28,254 nucleotides of DNA from JAAXVZ01 sp964392465 (GTDB lineage Archaea > Nanobdellota > Nanobdellia > Woesearchaeales > GW2011-AR15), in contig CAYMPC010000009.1 of NCBI GenBank assembly GCA_964392465.1, forward strand, positions 1 through 28,254, in the 5' to 3' direction. Made by a program: the position numbers and the translations under genes. The notes beneath the pieces are model-generated. The model did not search any database, had not been told where the DNA came from, and saw only the letters and a list, made by a program, of their open reading frames with translations. Numbering within the stretch: the stretch's first letter is position 1; every line of letters starts with the position of its first letter. Shown here piece by piece: positions 1 to 7,427 of the stretch.

Positions 1-142
1 CAAAACCATTTGGGATATTCACTCCTTTTGGTTTAAGGTTACAATACATTTCTCCCAGAGAAGCGTTTTTTCCACCAACATAAGGCACATCCTCTATTCC
101 CAATTGATCAAACCATAGAATGAAAGCTGTTCTTTTATCCAA
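1..142 (-). CDS. ppsA: Phosphoenolpyruvate synthase, N-terminal fragment (cut by window edge)
   Basis: Only the first 47 codons lie in the window; the gene continues off the left edge. The translation contains WFDQLGIEDVPYVGGKNASL followed by a GEM and a PNGF segment. This is the start of the ATP-binding domain of PEP synthase, where the GGKNASLGEM loop contacts ATP. PEP synthase makes PEP from pyruvate and ATP in gluconeogenesis. I chose the TTG at 140-142 because GAGGTG sits 6 nt upstream; an in-frame GTG at 149-151 overlaps that Shine-Dalgarno and is less likely. A TATA-like element lies near 181-189, giving a short leader. A second protein with only the ATP-grasp part of this family is encoded at 5071-6708. 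The assignment is firm for the family, but completeness of the enzyme cannot be judged. Confidence 0.85.
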   Translation of the reverse strand, partial: MDKRTAFILWFDQLGIEDVPYVGGKNASLGEMYCNLKPKGVNIPNGF

Positions 143-148
143 ATTACC

Positions 149-154
149 CACCTC
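149..154 (-). promoter_or_regulatory. Shine-Dalgarno of PEP synthase
   Basis: On the minus strand GAGGTG precedes the TTG codon at 140-142 by 6 nt. It decides the start in favour of TTG over the upstream GTG. Confidence 0.6.
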
Positions 155-250
155 TTTTTTTAACTAAGATTATTATATGATTATATAAAAAACTAAATAA
201 GATAAAGTATATAAAGATTTTTATTATAATAAGAGGATAAAAAAATAAAA

Positions 251-865
251 TCAGCCTATTTTTTCTAGTCGCCAGCATCCAACTTCTATTTTTTGGATTC
301 TTTTTGTATGAAATGGCATTGTGTTTTTTAAAGGAAAATCAAACTTAAATAAGTGAGTAATCCTAAAATTGTGGTCTTTTGATATTTTTTCTATGAAAGT
401 TTTAGATTCTATTTTATGGAAAGAATAAATAACTTTGGATACTTCAAATGCTTTTTCTAAAAATGCTTTATCTGCATGTATATTTTTGACTCCGAAAGGA
501 GGATTCTGGATAACTAAATCAACCTTTTTGTTGAATTCTTTTATATCTGAAAGAATTAACTCATACTCAATTTTTAATTCTTGTAGTTTCAAATTTTCAC
601 CCAATTTTTCTAGCTGTTTTTCATCGATATCAATAAAATATACTTTTTTTGGATTGAAAAACATCGTTCCTATCCCTAAAATGCCTGTTCCGCTCCCAAA
701 ATCCGCTATGTTTTTATGTTCTATATCTCTATTTTGATATGCTGCCCATATTATTTCTGCTGCAATCTCTGAATCTGTTGGATATTGTTCTAGCCTAAAA
801 GAAGGTCTTTCAAAGCTCTGCAGCCTTGACAAAGTAAGCGCAAGTTGCTTTTGAGAATAAATCAT
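251..865 (-). CDS. METTL5-like adenine N6-methyltransferase (archaeal RNA methylase, COG2263 type)
   Basis: A 204-residue Rossmann-fold methyltransferase. The N-terminal stretch SFRLEQYPTDSEIAAEIIW matches the start of METTL5/COG2263 proteins. DFGSGTG at residues 55-61 is the SAM-binding motif I, D80 is the likely ribose-binding acid, and NPPF at 121-124 is the catalytic motif of amino-methyltransferases that act on adenine. Eukaryotic METTL5 methylates 18S rRNA; for the archaeal proteins an rRNA target is inference. Length is normal for the family. The ATG at 863-865 is about 25 nt from a TATA box (889-896), so the mRNA is probably leaderless. It lies on the same strand as PEP synthase but is separated from it by about 110 nt containing a promoter. 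Confidence 0.85.
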   Translation of the reverse strand: MIYSQKQLALTLSRLQSFERPSFRLEQYPTDSEIAAEIIWAAYQNRDIEHKNIADFGSGTGILGIGTMFFNPKKVYFIDIDEKQLEKLGENLKLQELKIEYELILSDIKEFNKKVDLVIQNPPFGVKNIHADKAFLEKAFEVSKVIYSFHKIESKTFIEKISKDHNFRITHLFKFDFPLKNTMPFHTKRIQKIEVGCWRLEKIG

Positions 866-888
866 AATAATACTAAAAACAAGATATA

Positions 889-896
889 TTTATAAA
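889..896. promoter_or_regulatory. Symmetrical TATA box serving two divergent genes
   Basis: TTTATAAA is its own reverse complement. It lies 24 nt from the minus-strand ATG at 865. On the plus strand it predicts transcription starting near 915-919, just ahead of a GTG at 927. A single TBP site could serve both genes. Confidence 0.5.
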
Positions 897-926
897 TTTT
901 TGAATTTATCCGTTTTAAACCTAAAG

Positions 927-1466
927 GTGAAATTCATTAAAAGGGCAAACTTATTTAATTTTTTAAAAAAAAATAATACAAAAAAACCAAGTTTAATAGA
1001 AGAGAACCTAAAACTCTCATTCAATAAGATAAAAGAGGAAATGAATGATCATTTACAGGCAATAAACGAAAACACTAGTGAGATTAACTCGACAAACAGT
1101 TATGTTAGTGAGATTGAAGAAAGGTTAAATAAGCTAGCAGAACGGCTTGACGATATTGAAGCAAGATTAAGTGAGCTTTCTGGAAAAAAAGAAGTAAATG
1201 AAACGAACTTTAAAGATATTATACTTACCCCAAAGGAGCAGGAGATTTTTTTTATACTTTACTCCAGAACAGGAGATTTATTGGACTATAAAGAAATTTC
1301 CAGAGCTCTTGGTTTGACTGAACAATTAGTCAGAAAATATATTGGCAGTATGATTAATAAGGGCATACCTATAATAAAAAAATATTTTGAAGAAAAGGTT
1401 TATATTGTTTTAGATTCTGACTTCAGGAATTTGCAGGCAAAAAAAAATATAATTAAATTAAAATAG
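927..1466 (+). CDS. Coiled-coil protein with C-terminal winged-helix DNA-binding domain
   Basis: About 179 residues. Residues about 20-90 are heptad-rich and charged (for example LNKLAERLDDIEARLSELSG), predicting a coiled coil for oligomerisation. Residues about 98-170 read as a winged helix-turn-helix: LTPKEQEIFFILYSRTG, then YKEISRALGLTEQLVRKYI as the helix-turn-helix, then a wing KKYFEEKVYIVL. It is probably a DNA-binding regulator, target unknown. The frame is open back to a TTG at 900, but the TATA box at 889-896 predicts transcription starting near 915-919. The GTG at 927 is therefore the better start. It lies 77 nt upstream of the coiled-coil operon at 1544, which has its own promoter. 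Transcription factor is inference; the HTH is only a pattern match. Confidence 0.6.
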   Translation: MKFIKRANLFNFLKKNNTKKPSLIEENLKLSFNKIKEEMNDHLQAINENTSEINSTNSYVSEIEERLNKLAERLDDIEARLSELSGKKEVNETNFKDIILTPKEQEIFFILYSRTGDLLDYKEISRALGLTEQLVRKYIGSMINKGIPIIKKYFEEKVYIVLDSDFRNLQAKKNIIKLK

Positions 1467-1512
1467 GCTGCTTTGCTGTTGTTCTTGTTTATAACGTCTT
1501 GAATTAGTAAAG

Positions 1513-1520
1513 TTTATATA
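1513..1520 (+). promoter_or_regulatory. TATA box of the coiled-coil operon
   Basis: TTTATATA lies 23 nt before the ATG at 1544, the usual spacing for an archaeal leaderless or near-leaderless transcript. No Shine-Dalgarno precedes the ATG. Confidence 0.55.
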
Positions 1521-1543
1521 GGTTTTATAATATAATTTCTTCT

Positions 1544-4159
1544 ATGGGATTATTTTTTAATGAAGCAAGTTCTATTGGGCTTAATAACCATTTGAAGAAA
1601 TCTCTAAATAATGATATTGAAAATTTTGAAAAAGAGCTTTTTAAATCTGAAAATTTTGAAAAGGAATTCGATAAACTTAGAAAAATCGCAAACAATGTTT
1701 TTTCTAAAGCTTTTAATGTAAAATACAAGTTTACGTATGAAGATTTAAAATTTGATATTAAAGAAAAAAATCTCGCACCAGGAATAAATAACCAAATCGA
1801 TTATATCTGTGACTCTTTAAATGAGATGGAATTTGACAAACAAAAGATAACTAAAGAGAGATTGTACGATATTTCTGCAAAACTATCAGATTTGATAGAG
1901 ATTATTTCCGGAGAAAAAACAATAGATTTTGAGAATAAGGTAAATAACGAGAAAGAGATTATTGAAAAAGAGGAAGATATTGATAAAGAGATTGAAGAAT
2001 TATATAAAAAAGAACAAGAAATAATTCAAGATACAAAAAAAATTGAATTTCAAAAAGAAGATAAGAAAAAAGAAGGGTTCTTTTCCAGGTTGTTCAAAAA
2101 GAAAGAAGAACAGAAGCAAGAACCGTTGCCTGTGGTAAAAGAAGAAAATGAAGAACTTAAAGAAGAGACAAAAATTATGCTTCCTGCTTCTCTTCCTATT
2201 AAAACAGAAGACCTGCCTGAGATAAAAGAAGAACTTAAAGAACCTGGAGAGGAAATTGTTATTAAGTCTCCTACTATTAAAAAAGAAAAGGCTATTAAAA
2301 AAATAAATCAAAAAAAATCAAAAAAAATAGAAGATTCTCTTCCTGCATTTAAAATTTCTGCTGCAAGTAAACTGAAGTTAAAAGATGACCTTCAAAAAAA
2401 GGAGCTCATAGATATAGCAAAGGGATTAAGAGAAAACAAAAAAGGAGTGTCCCAAGAGATACAAATTATAGAAAAGGAAGAGAGAGTACTAAAAAAAGAG
2501 AAGAAAAAACTAAAAGAAGTCCAGAAAAACAAAGACGAACTTCCTGCATTTAAGATTTTAGATCATAATATAAAAGATCAAATAGATTCTCTAGAAATAA
2601 AAAAGAAAGAGTTGGAAAAGCAGGAGAAAGAAATTGATGAGAGGCTTAAAGAGATTTCAGTAATGGAACAAAAGCTGAAGGAGCTGTCAAAAAAGCTGAA
2701 AGAAGATGATTATACAATAAAAGAGAAAAAAGAGATAATCAAGAAAAAAGAAGATATTATCCAAGAAATAAAGAAAGAGCTAACAAACAAATATGATTAT
2801 GCTATAAAAGAAATTGATTCTTTAAAAGAAGAATTAAAAGAAAAAGAAGCAAATTTCATGAAATTGCAGAATTTCTATCAGAAAAGGGAGATTAAGCTCT
2901 CGCATGAAGAGGGAAATTTATTAAAAGATAAAAAAGAACATTCAAAGATTGTTTCAAGTCTTCTTCAAAAACACCTTATTCTTGCAAAAAAAGATTTAGA
3001 GATTATTGATAGTAAGTTGAGTGAATTGAAAGAAAAAAATAGGAAAGCCGAGAATACAATTAATGAATATGAAAAAAAATTCCAAAAGATTGTTGAAGAG
3101 AAAGACCTTATTAAAAAGGAGATTATAGATAAGAAAGAATATTTTGAGAATGTTGAAAAAGAATTCAAAGAAAAAGATCCTCAATATGAAGAGCTGAGAG
3201 ATAATCTTGAAGAAAGAATGAGTAAAGTCATCAACAAAGAGTCGGAACTTATGAATTATAAGGCGCAAATCGAGAAAAGCAAAGAAGAATTAAAACAAAA
3301 GCAGCAGTCTTTAGAGCTAAAGGAGATAGATTTGAAAGGGATAGAAAAAGATATTGAAAAACTCAATTTTGAGTTAAAGAACAAAGAGACAAGAACATTA
3401 ATGATGAAAAAACATATTGAAAAAAGGATTGCTTCTTTCCAGAGATTAAGAAAAGATATTATGACAGATATAACTGAAGAAAAAAAGCAGATAAGAAAAG
3501 TAGAAAGAAAACTTACATCAAAAGGAGTTTATATAGATACTAAATTAAAAAAAGAAGAAGCAAGAGAAAAAGGATATAACGCTTATGAAAAAAATCTCAT
3601 GGACAAAGCAGATTCATTAGAGGAAGGAGATGAACTAAGGATTGATGAAGTTAGCATAAGCAATATGCTTCCAGAAGATTATATGGGCAATCCTTCTATT
3701 TTGGATATATTAAGGCTTCTGAACATAGCAAAAGATTTCCTTCAGCATAACCAAAATGAGAGAGCAAGAGATGCCTACCTTGAAATACAGAGAATTTTTG
3801 AAGACCTTAATGAAGAAGAGAGAGAAGATGTTTATCCTGAAATAATGAATGTCTTTAAAACAAAAAAGGGATTTCAAAACATTTTCTCAAACAAGTCAGA
3901 AAATATGCCTTACATAAACGAGACAAATGAATATGAAGGAATTGCTAAAATAAGAGAAAATGATTTTGATTCACTCCTTAATCAATTTCAGGTTTATGCT
4001 GAGACAGGAGACTTAGTCCAGGCAGAGCAAATTTATTCTTTGTTACAGCAAAAATATCTAAGATTACCACAAGAACAAAAAGAACTTTACTATCCTCAAA
4101 TAATGTCAATTTATAATAGGGTTTTGGAGCAACAAGTTAGTTTTGGAAATATAAGTTAA
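1544..4159 (+). CDS. Large coiled-coil protein with two C-terminal helical repeats
   Basis: 871 residues, no recognised family. Residues 1-125 look helical and globular. Residues about 125-260 are Lys/Glu-rich and contain a basic-aromatic motif GFFSRLF (178-184) and several LP motifs. LPAFKI occurs twice (266-271 and 333-338). Residues about 280-690 are almost continuous charged heptads, predicting a long coiled coil. Two related modules follow, roughly 717-765 and 806-860. Both have a helix containing LL, an AxxxY helix, then an acidic turn ending in YPEIM or YPQIM. They resemble TPR-like helical pairs. No signal peptide or membrane segment is present. It heads an operon with 4161-4406 and 4418-4696. 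A structural or scaffold role, perhaps at the membrane through its partner, is inference. Confidence 0.75.
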   Translation: MGLFFNEASSIGLNNHLKKSLNNDIENFEKELFKSENFEKEFDKLRKIANNVFSKAFNVKYKFTYEDLKFDIKEKNLAPGINNQIDYICDSLNEMEFDKQKITKERLYDISAKLSDLIEIISGEKTIDFENKVNNEKEIIEKEEDIDKEIEELYKKEQEIIQDTKKIEFQKEDKKKEGFFSRLFKKKEEQKQEPLPVVKEENEELKEETKIMLPASLPIKTEDLPEIKEELKEPGEEIVIKSPTIKKEKAIKKINQKKSKKIEDSLPAFKISAASKLKLKDDLQKKELIDIAKGLRENKKGVSQEIQIIEKEERVLKKEKKKLKEVQKNKDELPAFKILDHNIKDQIDSLEIKKKELEKQEKEIDERLKEISVMEQKLKELSKKLKEDDYTIKEKKEIIKKKEDIIQEIKKELTNKYDYAIKEIDSLKEELKEKEANFMKLQNFYQKREIKLSHEEGNLLKDKKEHSKIVSSLLQKHLILAKKDLEIIDSKLSELKEKNRKAENTINEYEKKFQKIVEEKDLIKKEIIDKKEYFENVEKEFKEKDPQYEELRDNLEERMSKVINKESELMNYKAQIEKSKEELKQKQQSLELKEIDLKGIEKDIEKLNFELKNKETRTLMMKKHIEKRIASFQRLRKDIMTDITEEKKQIRKVERKLTSKGVYIDTKLKKEEAREKGYNAYEKNLMDKADSLEEGDELRIDEVSISNMLPEDYMGNPSILDILRLLNIAKDFLQHNQNERARDAYLEIQRIFEDLNEEEREDVYPEIMNVFKTKKGFQNIFSNKSENMPYINETNEYEGIAKIRENDFDSLLNQFQVYAETGDLVQAEQIYSLLQQKYLRLPQEQKELYYPQIMSIYNRVLEQQVSFGNIS

Positions 4160-4160
4160 A

Positions 4161-4406
4161 ATGACAGTTTTACAATTTTTTCTAGCATTAATTCAGCATC
4201 TTATAAGAAGAGGAAAAGGAATATTTAAAATATTATTTTTCATTGACGATTTTATTAGGGTATTTACAATAACAATATTACTTATTATTTTTTTTACTTG
4301 GTTAAGGTTTCCGCATTTCATAGTTGTTTTGGGAGCCTTGCTAGGATTAGTTATTGACATTCAGGATTTCATAGAAGATAATGAGTTAGCAAAATTTTTT
4401 GATTGA
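4161..4406 (+). CDS. Small two-helix membrane protein
   Basis: 81 residues, starting one base after the stop of the coiled-coil gene, so translation is probably coupled. A basic patch (IRRGKGIFK) separates a hydrophobic N-terminus from two hydrophobic stretches around residues 32-48 and 52-66. The protein ends in an acidic tail (DIQDFIEDNELAKFFD). No family recognised. The tight spacing suggests it works with the coiled-coil protein, possibly as its membrane partner (inference). Confidence 0.65.
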   Translation: MTVLQFFLALIQHLIRRGKGIFKILFFIDDFIRVFTITILLIIFFTWLRFPHFIVVLGALLGLVIDIQDFIEDNELAKFFD

Positions 4407-4417
4407 GGTGATAACAA

Positions 4418-4696
4418 ATGGGAATTTTTGATAAACACTATGTTTTTATGGTAAGCGGCTGCGATGGTGGAGAAAGCTCTTTTATTGTCCACTTGAGAGA
4501 AAGAGGAATTAGAGTGTCAAAATCAGGGGTTGTTAATAATAAATATTATTTTTCAGTAAAAGGAGATGATGAAGTAAACAGGCTAGTAACGCTTCTTCGA
4601 CAAAAACCAGAAGAAAGAGGATTTAAAGGAAGAGTAGAAGCTATTAATGATGTATCTAAAATCAATATACTCCAACAAATGCAATATTCATATTAA
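4418..4696 (+). CDS. Small alpha/beta protein of unknown function
   Basis: 92 residues. A good Shine-Dalgarno (GAGGTGATAACAA) sits directly before the ATG. The sequence alternates predicted strands (HYVFMVSG, KYYFSVKG, FKGRVEAI) with helices (SSFIVHLRERGI, DEVNRLVTLLRQK), as in a small ferredoxin-like or ACT-like fold. That fold is a guess from the pattern only. It is the third gene of the operon beginning at 1544 and ends 13 nt before a convergent minus-strand operon. No catalytic motif is visible. One cysteine lies in the SGCDGGESS loop. Confidence 0.65.
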   Translation: MGIFDKHYVFMVSGCDGGESSFIVHLRERGIRVSKSGVVNNKYYFSVKGDDEVNRLVTLLRQKPEERGFKGRVEAINDVSKINILQQMQYSY

Positions 4697-4709
4697 AAAA
4701 AATAAAAAA

Positions 4710-5081
4710 TTATCTAAAAAGCCTACCTATAAAACCAAATGGACTTGGTTTCTCTCCATGAATTTTCTGGGATGCTGCTAGTATTTTTGCTGCATATTGC
4801 TCAAGTTTTGGCCAAAATTCGTTTGGATTTTTTGTGCGGTCTTCTGAACCTTTCTCTTTTTCAAATTCTTGAACTGCATGAACAAGTTCTTGAAAATGTC
4901 TATCTTGTTTAATTTTAGGAAAGGTTTCTCCTAAAAAATTAACTTTTCTTCTTAATTCCAAAAAATTAGTTTCTATTTTTTTTATATCTCGAGTGTGTAT
5001 GTGCCTGGCAATTTCTTCAACCATAGCATTTATCTGCCTAATAGAGCCCACTATTGTGTTTGGTTCATTTTCATTCGTCAT
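4710..5081 (-). CDS. Small helical protein with C-terminal GFIGRLF motif
   Basis: 123 residues, predicted mostly helical. It has no membrane segment. The C-terminus FGFIGRLFR (115-123) is a short basic-aromatic tail and resembles GFFSRLF in the coiled-coil protein of the facing operon. The start overlaps the end of the ATP-grasp gene (5071-6708) by 11 nt, so the two are co-transcribed and probably translationally coupled. No family recognised. A partner or adaptor of the ATP-grasp protein is the simplest inference. Confidence 0.65.
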   Translation of the reverse strand: MTNENEPNTIVGSIRQINAMVEEIARHIHTRDIKKIETNFLELRRKVNFLGETFPKIKQDRHFQELVHAVQEFEKEKGSEDRTKNPNEFWPKLEQYAAKILAASQKIHGEKPSPFGFIGRLFR

Positions 5082-6708
5082 TTTTTTCCTCCATGTTAAT
5101 AGCCAAAATAGATTTAATTAAAGTTTCTGGTTTTAAATTTTTGCCTTCAAATATAAAATCATCTTTTAATTTATTTAATTTTATTAGCTCTTCTTCATCC
5201 TCTACTTGCTCATATTGTTTCAACTTAGTTATCAAGGAAATAAACTCACTTGGTATTTCTGTTGTGTGTTTTTTTAGTTTTTGTTTTAATTTTTCCATAG
5301 CATAAATATGACAAGAAATAAGTAAATTACCTGCATTTAAATTAACTAATTCATAAAGTTTTTCCACTTGTTCGTTTTTTGACTCTGATACTGGTTTTTC
5401 AGATTGTTTTTGCTCTATCTCATTATAATCAGAAAATATAAAGTCATCTTCTTCCCTGATTTGAGGTTTTTCTTCTTCTGGCATTACTATTTCTTCTGTT
5501 TTTTGTGCTTCTTCTGTTTCTTTAATCTCAATTATGCTGTTATCTTGATCTTCTTGATCTGAAAGAGTTTTTGGTTTTTCTGGCTCTTTGTTTTTTTCTT
5601 CTTTTTCGTATTTTTCAATTTCTTCTAGAACTATAAGTTCTTCTTCAATATCTGGCTGTTCTATTATATCTATGATTTCCGGCTTTTCTTCTTGATTATC
5701 ATATATCTCCATCTCAACTTTTTCTTTTTTTTCAATTTGAGGCAAATTTCCTTCTATTTCTTTTGTCTGAAGAATATATATAGATTCTTTATAAATAGCC
5801 CACTCAATTTTTTGCTCTTTTCCAAAATTACTTACTATTTTTTTTAGTATTCTTGCTACTTCAATTATATCTTTATCATATAACACTTGCTTTTTTGATT
5901 TTCCTTCTAATTCTTGTTTTATTGTCTCATCTGTATCAATATCTCTGACATAAGCATATTGTTTGTCAGAAATATTTTCAGATTTTATCTCAAGAGAAGA
6001 TTTATCAACAAGATAAGTGTCAGGATAGACTTTCCCAGATACAATCCCTTCTCCTAATCCAAAGCATGCATTAATTAGTATTTCATCTTCATTTTTGTTC
6101 TCTGGATTTATTGAATAAGCCATCCCTGATTTTTCAGAGTCAATCATCCTTTGGACAATCAAAGCCATTGAACTATCCAGAAGATTATGCTCTTTTTTAT
6201 ATCTAATGACATCAGAATTAAAATTGTCTGCATAACAGTCCAATATTGCCTTTAAAAGCCTATCTTTGCTTTTGATATTTAATATTGTTTTTTGGCTTAA
6301 TCCAAAAACAGGACCTTTTTCGTGCAAATAACTGCTCCTTACTGCTACATATACTTCTTCATTTTCTAAAAGGGAAGTTGCATTAATCTTTTCTAGATTG
6401 ATAGATAAGCTCAAATATGATTCTATGATCTCATCTGCTATATCCTCAGGAAACTCAAAAGTTTTAATTAATTTTTGGGCAGCATATGCTCTTTCCTCAA
6501 TCTCCTCTTCTTTACATCTGAAAAGCTCGTTTATAGCTTGTTTTATCTCTTTTTTTGATAAGATAAAATCAAATACGTTTTTTGTTATTATAAAGCCGGG
6601 TGGAACCTTAAACCCTTTTTTAAAAAGAAAAGCCAGGTTATAGCTTTTGACTCCTACACTATCTTTATCTGCTTCTCCTACAGATCCAAAAAACAATATA
6701 TTCTCCAT
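5071..6708 (-). CDS. Orphan PEP-synthase/PPDK-type ATP-grasp domain with acidic linker and helical tail
   Basis: 545 residues. Residues 1-320 match the PEP/pyruvate-binding ATP-grasp domain (PPDK_N). GVKSYNLA (19-26, with K21) and VPPGF (35-39) correspond to the GGKNASL and VPPGF segments of PEP synthase. VAVRSS (121-126), LIVQRMIDSEKSGMAYSINP (183-202), FGLGEGIVSGKVYPD (216-230), IEWA (301-304) and ILQTKEI (312-318) follow in the correct order. The phosphohistidine swivel domain and the PEP-binding TIM barrel are absent. In their place is a Glu/Lys/Pro-rich, probably disordered linker (about 325-440) and a helical tail (about 450-545). The protein should bind ATP but cannot complete PEP synthesis alone. 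A true PEP synthase lies 5 kb away. Function is unknown; phosphotransfer to a partner is one possibility. Confidence 0.75.
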   Translation of the reverse strand: MENILFFGSVGEADKDSVGVKSYNLAFLFKKGFKVPPGFIITKNVFDFILSKKEIKQAINELFRCKEEEIEERAYAAQKLIKTFEFPEDIADEIIESYLSLSINLEKINATSLLENEEVYVAVRSSYLHEKGPVFGLSQKTILNIKSKDRLLKAILDCYADNFNSDVIRYKKEHNLLDSSMALIVQRMIDSEKSGMAYSINPENKNEDEILINACFGLGEGIVSGKVYPDTYLVDKSSLEIKSENISDKQYAYVRDIDTDETIKQELEGKSKKQVLYDKDIIEVARILKKIVSNFGKEQKIEWAIYKESIYILQTKEIEGNLPQIEKKEKVEMEIYDNQEEKPEIIDIIEQPDIEEELIVLEEIEKYEKEEKNKEPEKPKTLSDQEDQDNSIIEIKETEEAQKTEEIVMPEEEKPQIREEDDFIFSDYNEIEQKQSEKPVSESKNEQVEKLYELVNLNAGNLLISCHIYAMEKLKQKLKKHTTEIPSEFISLITKLKQYEQVEDEEELIKLNKLKDDFIFEGKNLKPETLIKSILAINMEEKNDE

Positions 6709-6776
6709 ATATGAAATAAAGCTATGGTGGTTATTAAAAGTTTGGGTTTTTGGATTTTTCAGATTTTTCAGTTAGG

Positions 6777-6786
6777 TTTAAATATA
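6777..6786 (+). promoter_or_regulatory. TATA box of the 6828 gene
   Basis: TTTAAATATA predicts transcription starting near 6804, downstream of the TTG at 6750 that opens the reading frame. This supports the ATG at 6828 as the true start. Confidence 0.5.
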
Positions 6787-6812
6787 AGATAAAATCAGCA
6801 ATAACAAAGTTT

Positions 6813-6820
6813 AAGGAGGG
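6813..6820 (+). promoter_or_regulatory. Strong Shine-Dalgarno that fixes the start at 6828
   Basis: AAGGAGGG ends 7 nt before the ATG at 6828-6830. It is the best match to the 16S anti-Shine-Dalgarno in the window. Confidence 0.75.
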
Positions 6821-6827
6821 AATAGAA

Positions 6828-7409
6828 ATGCTGGAAGAAACAGTTCAGGAGTTAGCTTCGATCTATAAACAAAATCTTAGAGAAGTATTAAATCTAATAA
6901 ATAATTATAGTTTATTTACTGGAATAGAAGAAGAATATTTTGCTGGATTAACATTAAATTGCGATTGTACAGGCAATATGCAAAATTTAAACAAATATTT
7001 TATTGAACAAATGCAGACAGATACTGATGTTGAAAAAAGAGCAAAAGGCTATCTTGTTGAAGAAGGATGGAGAAATCTTGCAGGGCTTAAAATTTTCTCT
7101 AACAGACATAAAGGTAGTGTGTATATATATGCTGTACCTGAGGAATTAGTTAAAGAATTTGATGTCAAAAGTGGTGAAGATGCAAGAAGGCTCTTTCAAT
7201 ATTATGAAGTTACAGAAACTAACATGGATGAAAAACTAAGAGTATGTTTAGGTTTAAAAGTTTCCAGAAGACCAAGAAAACCCCTTGGGGATATTTATGC
7301 TTTTCGTCATGTTCCCTTGTGTTGTAACCAAGACAATCTTTTTTATGCTGGTTACAGAGACCTACCTGGAGATCTCCTTGATTCAATAGAAGGACATAAC
7401 CTAGATTAA
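6828..7409 (+). CDS. Uncharacterised 193-residue protein
   Basis: The frame is open from a TTG at 6750, but a TATA box (6777-6786) and a near-perfect Shine-Dalgarno (6813-6820) place the start at the ATG at 6828. The protein starts MLEETVQELASIYKQN, helical, and continues as a soluble mixed alpha/beta protein. A Cys pair (LNCDCTG) sits near residue 45 and another (PLCCNQD) near residue 170; these four could bind a metal, but that is inference. A basic RRPRKP stretch lies near residue 150. No family recognised. The strong ribosome-binding site suggests efficient translation. It converges with cysS; the 18-nt gap and flanks are T-rich, as expected of archaeal termination. Confidence 0.65.
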   Translation: MLEETVQELASIYKQNLREVLNLINNYSLFTGIEEEYFAGLTLNCDCTGNMQNLNKYFIEQMQTDTDVEKRAKGYLVEEGWRNLAGLKIFSNRHKGSVYIYAVPEELVKEFDVKSGEDARRLFQYYEVTETNMDEKLRVCLGLKVSRRPRKPLGDIYAFRHVPLCCNQDNLFYAGYRDLPGDLLDSIEGHNLD

Positions 7410-7427
7410 TTTTTATAGTTTTATTTT

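Noticed and set aside
143..250. Possible small gene or RNA between PEP synthase and the methylase
   Set aside because: Only AT-rich DNA with a TATA-like element for the PEP synthase gene is visible; no frame with a start signal.
1990..3268. Long Phe/Leu/Asn-rich open frames on the minus strand opposite the coiled-coil gene
   Set aside because: They arise from the Lys/Glu-rich codons of the plus-strand gene read in reverse, give low-complexity Phe-rich peptides, and have no start signals.
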